Assembly: GCA_020058565.1 (NCBI GenBank) | Contig: JAGVDT010000036.1 | Coordinates: 1-34,842 of the forward strand | Source: Minisyncoccota bacterium | Lineage (GTDB): Bacteria; Patescibacteriota; Minisyncoccia; Phycocordibacterales; UBA2100 | Reading direction: 5' to 3' | DNA: 34,842 bases | Shown here: positions 32,458 to 34,842 of the stretch, piece by piece | Layout: every line of letters begins with the position of its first letter | How positions within the stretch are numbered: position 1 is the stretch's first letter | Program-made: the position numbers and the translations under genes | Notes under the pieces: generated by a model | What the model saw: only the letters and a program-made list of their open reading frames with translations | What the model was told of the DNA's origin: nothing | Databases searched by the model: none

Positions 32458-33777
32458 ATGCTCACGCTGGTAATTCCCGTCTACAACTACGCCCATAAGC
32501 TCGAGGACACACTTTCGATTCTGAGAGCGTGGCTCAAAGACCGCTCGGATGTCAAAGAGATTCTATTCGTCAACGACGGCTCGACCGACTCTACCGCCGA
32601 GATGCTCTCTAAGCTGGAAAAGCCGATGCGCGCGCTCCACCTGCCGAAAAATTCCGGCAAAGGCGCGGCGGTAAAGGCCGGAGCCCTCGCCGCCACCGGC
32701 GATTACATTTTTTTTACCGATATAGACATGCCGTATGAACTCAACGCCATCGACCGCGCGCTTCAGGAATTCGCGCAAGGCGCAGACGTCGTAAGCGGCT
32801 CAAGGAATCTCGAAGGCTCCAAATCCAACGTAGAGCGCAGCGCCGAGCGCAAAGCTTCGAGCGTGCTTTTTTCTTGGCTCGCCAACTTCATACTGCTCGA
32901 ACATGTGCCGGATACGCAGTGCGGCCTAAAAGGCTTTACGCGCCCTGCAGCTCAGACTATTTTCGAAAATATTCGAGCAACGGGATACGTATTTGATGTT
33001 GAAATCCTCTACATCGCTCAGCATGAAAATTTGCGTATCGGATTCGTACCGGTAACTCTTATCAACGACTCTAATTCTTCAGTAAACGTTGTTAAAGACG
33101 GAGCAAGAATGGCGTTTGACCTTGCCCGGCTCTATATGCGCACCCGCACGCGCATCAACATGAAAGACGTGTTGTTCATATCCGGACTGGGTCTTGCTAT
33201 CGCCTTTCTCTTGATGCCGACTCTGCACAACATCGGGATATTGACCGCTCTCTCAGAGCGCGGCGTGCCGGTACTTTGGACGTTACTGGCGCTTCCGGTG
33301 TTTATGCCGCTGTTTCTCGTTGCAGGCTCTCTGGGCCTTTCGCTTTTGCCTTTCCACAAACATGCGGCCGCGCAGTTCAGCCGTTACGGGGTAATCGGAG
33401 CCTTCAACACCGCACTCAATGCCGCTATATTCAACACCCTGATCTACCTCAGCGGCGTATCGCAGGGGCCGCTGGTAACGGTCTTTGCGCTCATTACGTT
33501 CGCGATCGTCATCACGCAATCATTTTTCTGGAATATGTTCTGGACGTTTCGCAATACGCCTCCCCAAAACAGGCACAAACAATATGCGCGCTTCTTCGCT
33601 ATCACGAGCGTAGTAGCAATGATTAACCTCAGTATCATCCATGTCCTGGTCAACGTAGTAGGGGCACCCCCGGGGATACCGGTCAAGATCTGGGCCAACA
33701 TCGCACTCCTCTTGACCATCTTTACCGCAGTCCTCGGCAACTTTTTCGGCTACAAATTCTTCGTGTTCAAGAAATAA
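32458..33777 (+). CDS. GT2 polyprenyl-phosphate glucose synthase fused to a GtrA-like flippase domain
   Basis: The product is 439 residues. Residues 1-230 are a DPG-synthase-like GT2 domain: LVIPVYNYAHKLEDTL, FVNDGSTDST at 37-46, NSGKGAAVKAG at 65-75, FTDIDMPYEL at 86-95, DTQCGLKGFTRPAA, TGYVFDVEIL. Residues 236-298 hold two membrane segments, and 305-438 are a GtrA-like domain with four segments (FSRYGVIGAFNTALN, FFWNMFWTFRN, LGNFFGYKFFVF). The fusion would make a polyprenyl-phosphate hexose and help flip it in one protein. TATCTT lies 7 nt before the ATG. It is convergent with the methyltransferase at 33799. Confidence 0.9.
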   Translation: MLTLVIPVYNYAHKLEDTLSILRAWLKDRSDVKEILFVNDGSTDSTAEMLSKLEKPMRALHLPKNSGKGAAVKAGALAATGDYIFFTDIDMPYELNAIDRALQEFAQGADVVSGSRNLEGSKSNVERSAERKASSVLFSWLANFILLEHVPDTQCGLKGFTRPAAQTIFENIRATGYVFDVEILYIAQHENLRIGFVPVTLINDSNSSVNVVKDGARMAFDLARLYMRTRTRINMKDVLFISGLGLAIAFLLMPTLHNIGILTALSERGVPVLWTLLALPVFMPLFLVAGSLGLSLLPFHKHAAAQFSRYGVIGAFNTALNAAIFNTLIYLSGVSQGPLVTVFALITFAIVITQSFFWNMFWTFRNTPPQNRHKQYARFFAITSVVAMINLSIIHVLVNVVGAPPGIPVKIWANIALLLTIFTAVLGNFFGYKFFVFKK

Positions 33778-33798
33778 ATTTCAGATATTTCTGCAGAA

Positions 33799-34536
33799 TT
33801 ATACTTTTCTGCAAACGGCTACAAGCCTTCTACCTTTCTCCGCGTCACATTGATTAAAATACCGTGGCCAGATTTTGAGGTTGTAATACGTTCTCAGGCG
33901 CGGTATTTCCCATAGTCCGTTTTTAATAGCCTTATAGAAAAACTTGAGAGGATGAAATCCGACTTTATCTTGCCCCATCATCTTCTTTACCTCAAAATGC
34001 GGCGTGAGATATTTTGACAGTGATTCGACCGTAAAATGCTGGTAGTGCTTGCTTTCCGCTGAAGGCGGTCCGTTGCCATTGAGCGCCGGTACGGTTATCA
34101 CGAGCCGACCTCCAGGTTTCAGCACCCTCTTGAACTCGCACATGACCCCGTCGATAGTTTCAGGAATGAGATGCTCAACGGTTTCAATGCAAAACACCGC
34201 GTCGAATGAAGCATCCGCGTATGGAAGTTTGGCTAGGTCAGCGACTTCGAAATGCGCACTCGGGACCAAGAGCCGCGCGAATGCTATGGCACGCCGCGAA
34301 TAGTCTGTACCGGACAGATTCGTAAATCCGCTTTTCTCAAGCATTCCTAGAAAAAACGCATCGCCGCACCCGGCATCCAGGATGGCAGCGTCTTTGTCTC
34401 CTTCTGATGCAATCTCCTCGCATATCGAGAGGTAACCATAATAAATCCTACCCTTCTCGCTATCAGGCTCTTTAAACCAATGATTTGGAGAATGATAGTC
34501 GTCTTCCTGCTCCATCTGTTTTGCGTTGAATTCCAT
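33799..34536 (-). CDS. Class I SAM-dependent methyltransferase
   Basis: The product is 245 residues. SAM motifs are AILDAGCGDAFFLGML at about 51-66, GTDYSRRAIAFAR, PYADASFDAVFCIETVEHL and VLKPGGRLVITVP. The N-terminus (YHSPNHWFKEPDSEKGRI) resembles methyltransferases found in glycan clusters. The substrate is not known. The gene ends 21 nt from the convergent GT2-GtrA stop. No -10 close to the start was found. Confidence 0.85.
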   Translation of the reverse strand: MEFNAKQMEQEDDYHSPNHWFKEPDSEKGRIYYGYLSICEEIASEGDKDAAILDAGCGDAFFLGMLEKSGFTNLSGTDYSRRAIAFARLLVPSAHFEVADLAKLPYADASFDAVFCIETVEHLIPETIDGVMCEFKRVLKPGGRLVITVPALNGNGPPSAESKHYQHFTVESLSKYLTPHFEVKKMMGQDKVGFHPLKFFYKAIKNGLWEIPRLRTYYNLKIWPRYFNQCDAEKGRRLVAVCRKV

Positions 34537-34595
34537 ACTCAGCGGATGGCGAAATTGCCTCGAATCATCCGAATCCTAGCACATTCTGCTAGTCG

Positions 34596-34623
34596 TTGTA
34601 TTGCAGCACGCTCTAGGTATACT
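34596..34623 (+). promoter_or_regulatory. Promoter for the right-edge GT39-like gene
   Basis: TTGTAT, 16 nt, TATACT, then 11 nt to ATG 34635. The -10 is good, the -35 weak. Confidence 0.4.
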
Positions 34624-34634
34624 TGCGCGGACAT

Positions 34635-34842
34635 ATGAACCACGCGAAGGACATCTGGATACTCTGCCTCATGATGGCGCTCGCCATCGCTAATTTCAAC
34701 ATTTTCGGGATGGCGCACGAAACGGGCTGGAAGGATGCCGCCGATTACAGCGCTTATGCCAAAAATCTCCTCCTGGGCAACGGCTACAGTATCGACGGTG
34801 TACACGTTAACCCGTATCGCGAACCAGGCGTACCTTTCTACC
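34635..34842 (+). CDS. GT39-like membrane glycosyltransferase, N-terminal part (runs off the window)
   Basis: From ATG 34635 the frame stays open to the right edge, giving 69 residues. A membrane segment (WILCLMMALAIANFNIF) is followed by DAADYSAYAKNLLLGNGYSI and VNPYREPGVPF, matching the first outer loop of the GT39-like protein at 27153-28571 (IADNLSHGNGYS, DALRTPLLP). It is therefore probably another polyprenyl-phosphate-sugar-dependent transferase. The minus-strand frame over the same DNA is judged spurious. Confidence 0.65.
   Translation, partial: MNHAKDIWILCLMMALAIANFNIFGMAHETGWKDAADYSAYAKNLLLGNGYSIDGVHVNPYREPGVPFY

Noticed and set aside
34539..34805. A minus-strand frame at the right edge
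   Set aside because: The plus-strand frame over the same DNA has a promoter, a membrane segment and a GT39-like loop, so the minus frame is its shadow.

Overview
The window looks like part of a Candidate Phyla Radiation (Patescibacteria, probably Parcubacteria-type) chromosome. Four things support this. There is a giant Ser/Thr/Ala-rich surface fibre with FSTTSA-type repeats. SecA lacks the C-terminal zinc tail and carries a low-complexity insert. A/C-rich 'CAAGAAACAA' repeats are scattered through the window. Most start codons lack a Shine-Dalgarno sequence. The standard genetic code fits (TGA acts as a stop). I found no tRNA, rRNA or CRISPR array.

Layout. 1-4620 (minus): the first 1540 residues of a giant surface fibre that runs off the left edge. 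It begins with a cytoplasmic helix-turn-helix followed by one membrane segment. 5172-6152 (minus): a smaller membrane protein with two copies of the same helix-turn-helix. 6382-8154 (minus): GatB with an internal insert of about 105 residues. 8626-9288 (plus): a Y1/REP-type transposase relative, followed by about 540 nt of structured non-coding DNA. 9830-14061 (minus): secA and an Lnt-like gene. 14211-14786 (minus): a PaaX/Cas2-like regulator bracketed by hairpins. 14787-15720: no large gene, but a 14-codon lysine-rich ORF, strong hairpins and a duplicated 35-nt block.

15721-34842 is a cell-surface glycan locus. The minus-strand part (30931 down to 15721) encodes an FkbM methyltransferase, a flavoprotein, two GT39-type membrane glycosyltransferases, a dTDP-glucose-dehydratase-like enzyme, a DprE1/DprE2-like pair, a GT2 polyprenyl-phosphate sugar synthase, an epimerase, a second flavoprotein, a C-methyltransferase and an O-antigen-ligase/TPR protein. 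Divergent from it on the plus strand are a GT39-like enzyme and a GT2-GtrA fusion, then a convergent methyltransferase, then the start of another GT39-like gene at the right edge.

How the parts may work together (inference): nucleotide-sugar enzymes make and modify sugars. GT2 enzymes and the DprE1/E2 pair put sugars on polyprenyl phosphate. GtrA-type and membrane GT39/ligase enzymes flip and transfer them outside the membrane. SecA and the Lnt-like protein serve export and lipoprotein maturation, and the fibre may be one of the exported, decorated products. A recurring signal is a -10 hexamer, often an extended TGn -10, placed 6-9 nt before the start codon. This suggests leaderless transcripts for many of these genes.
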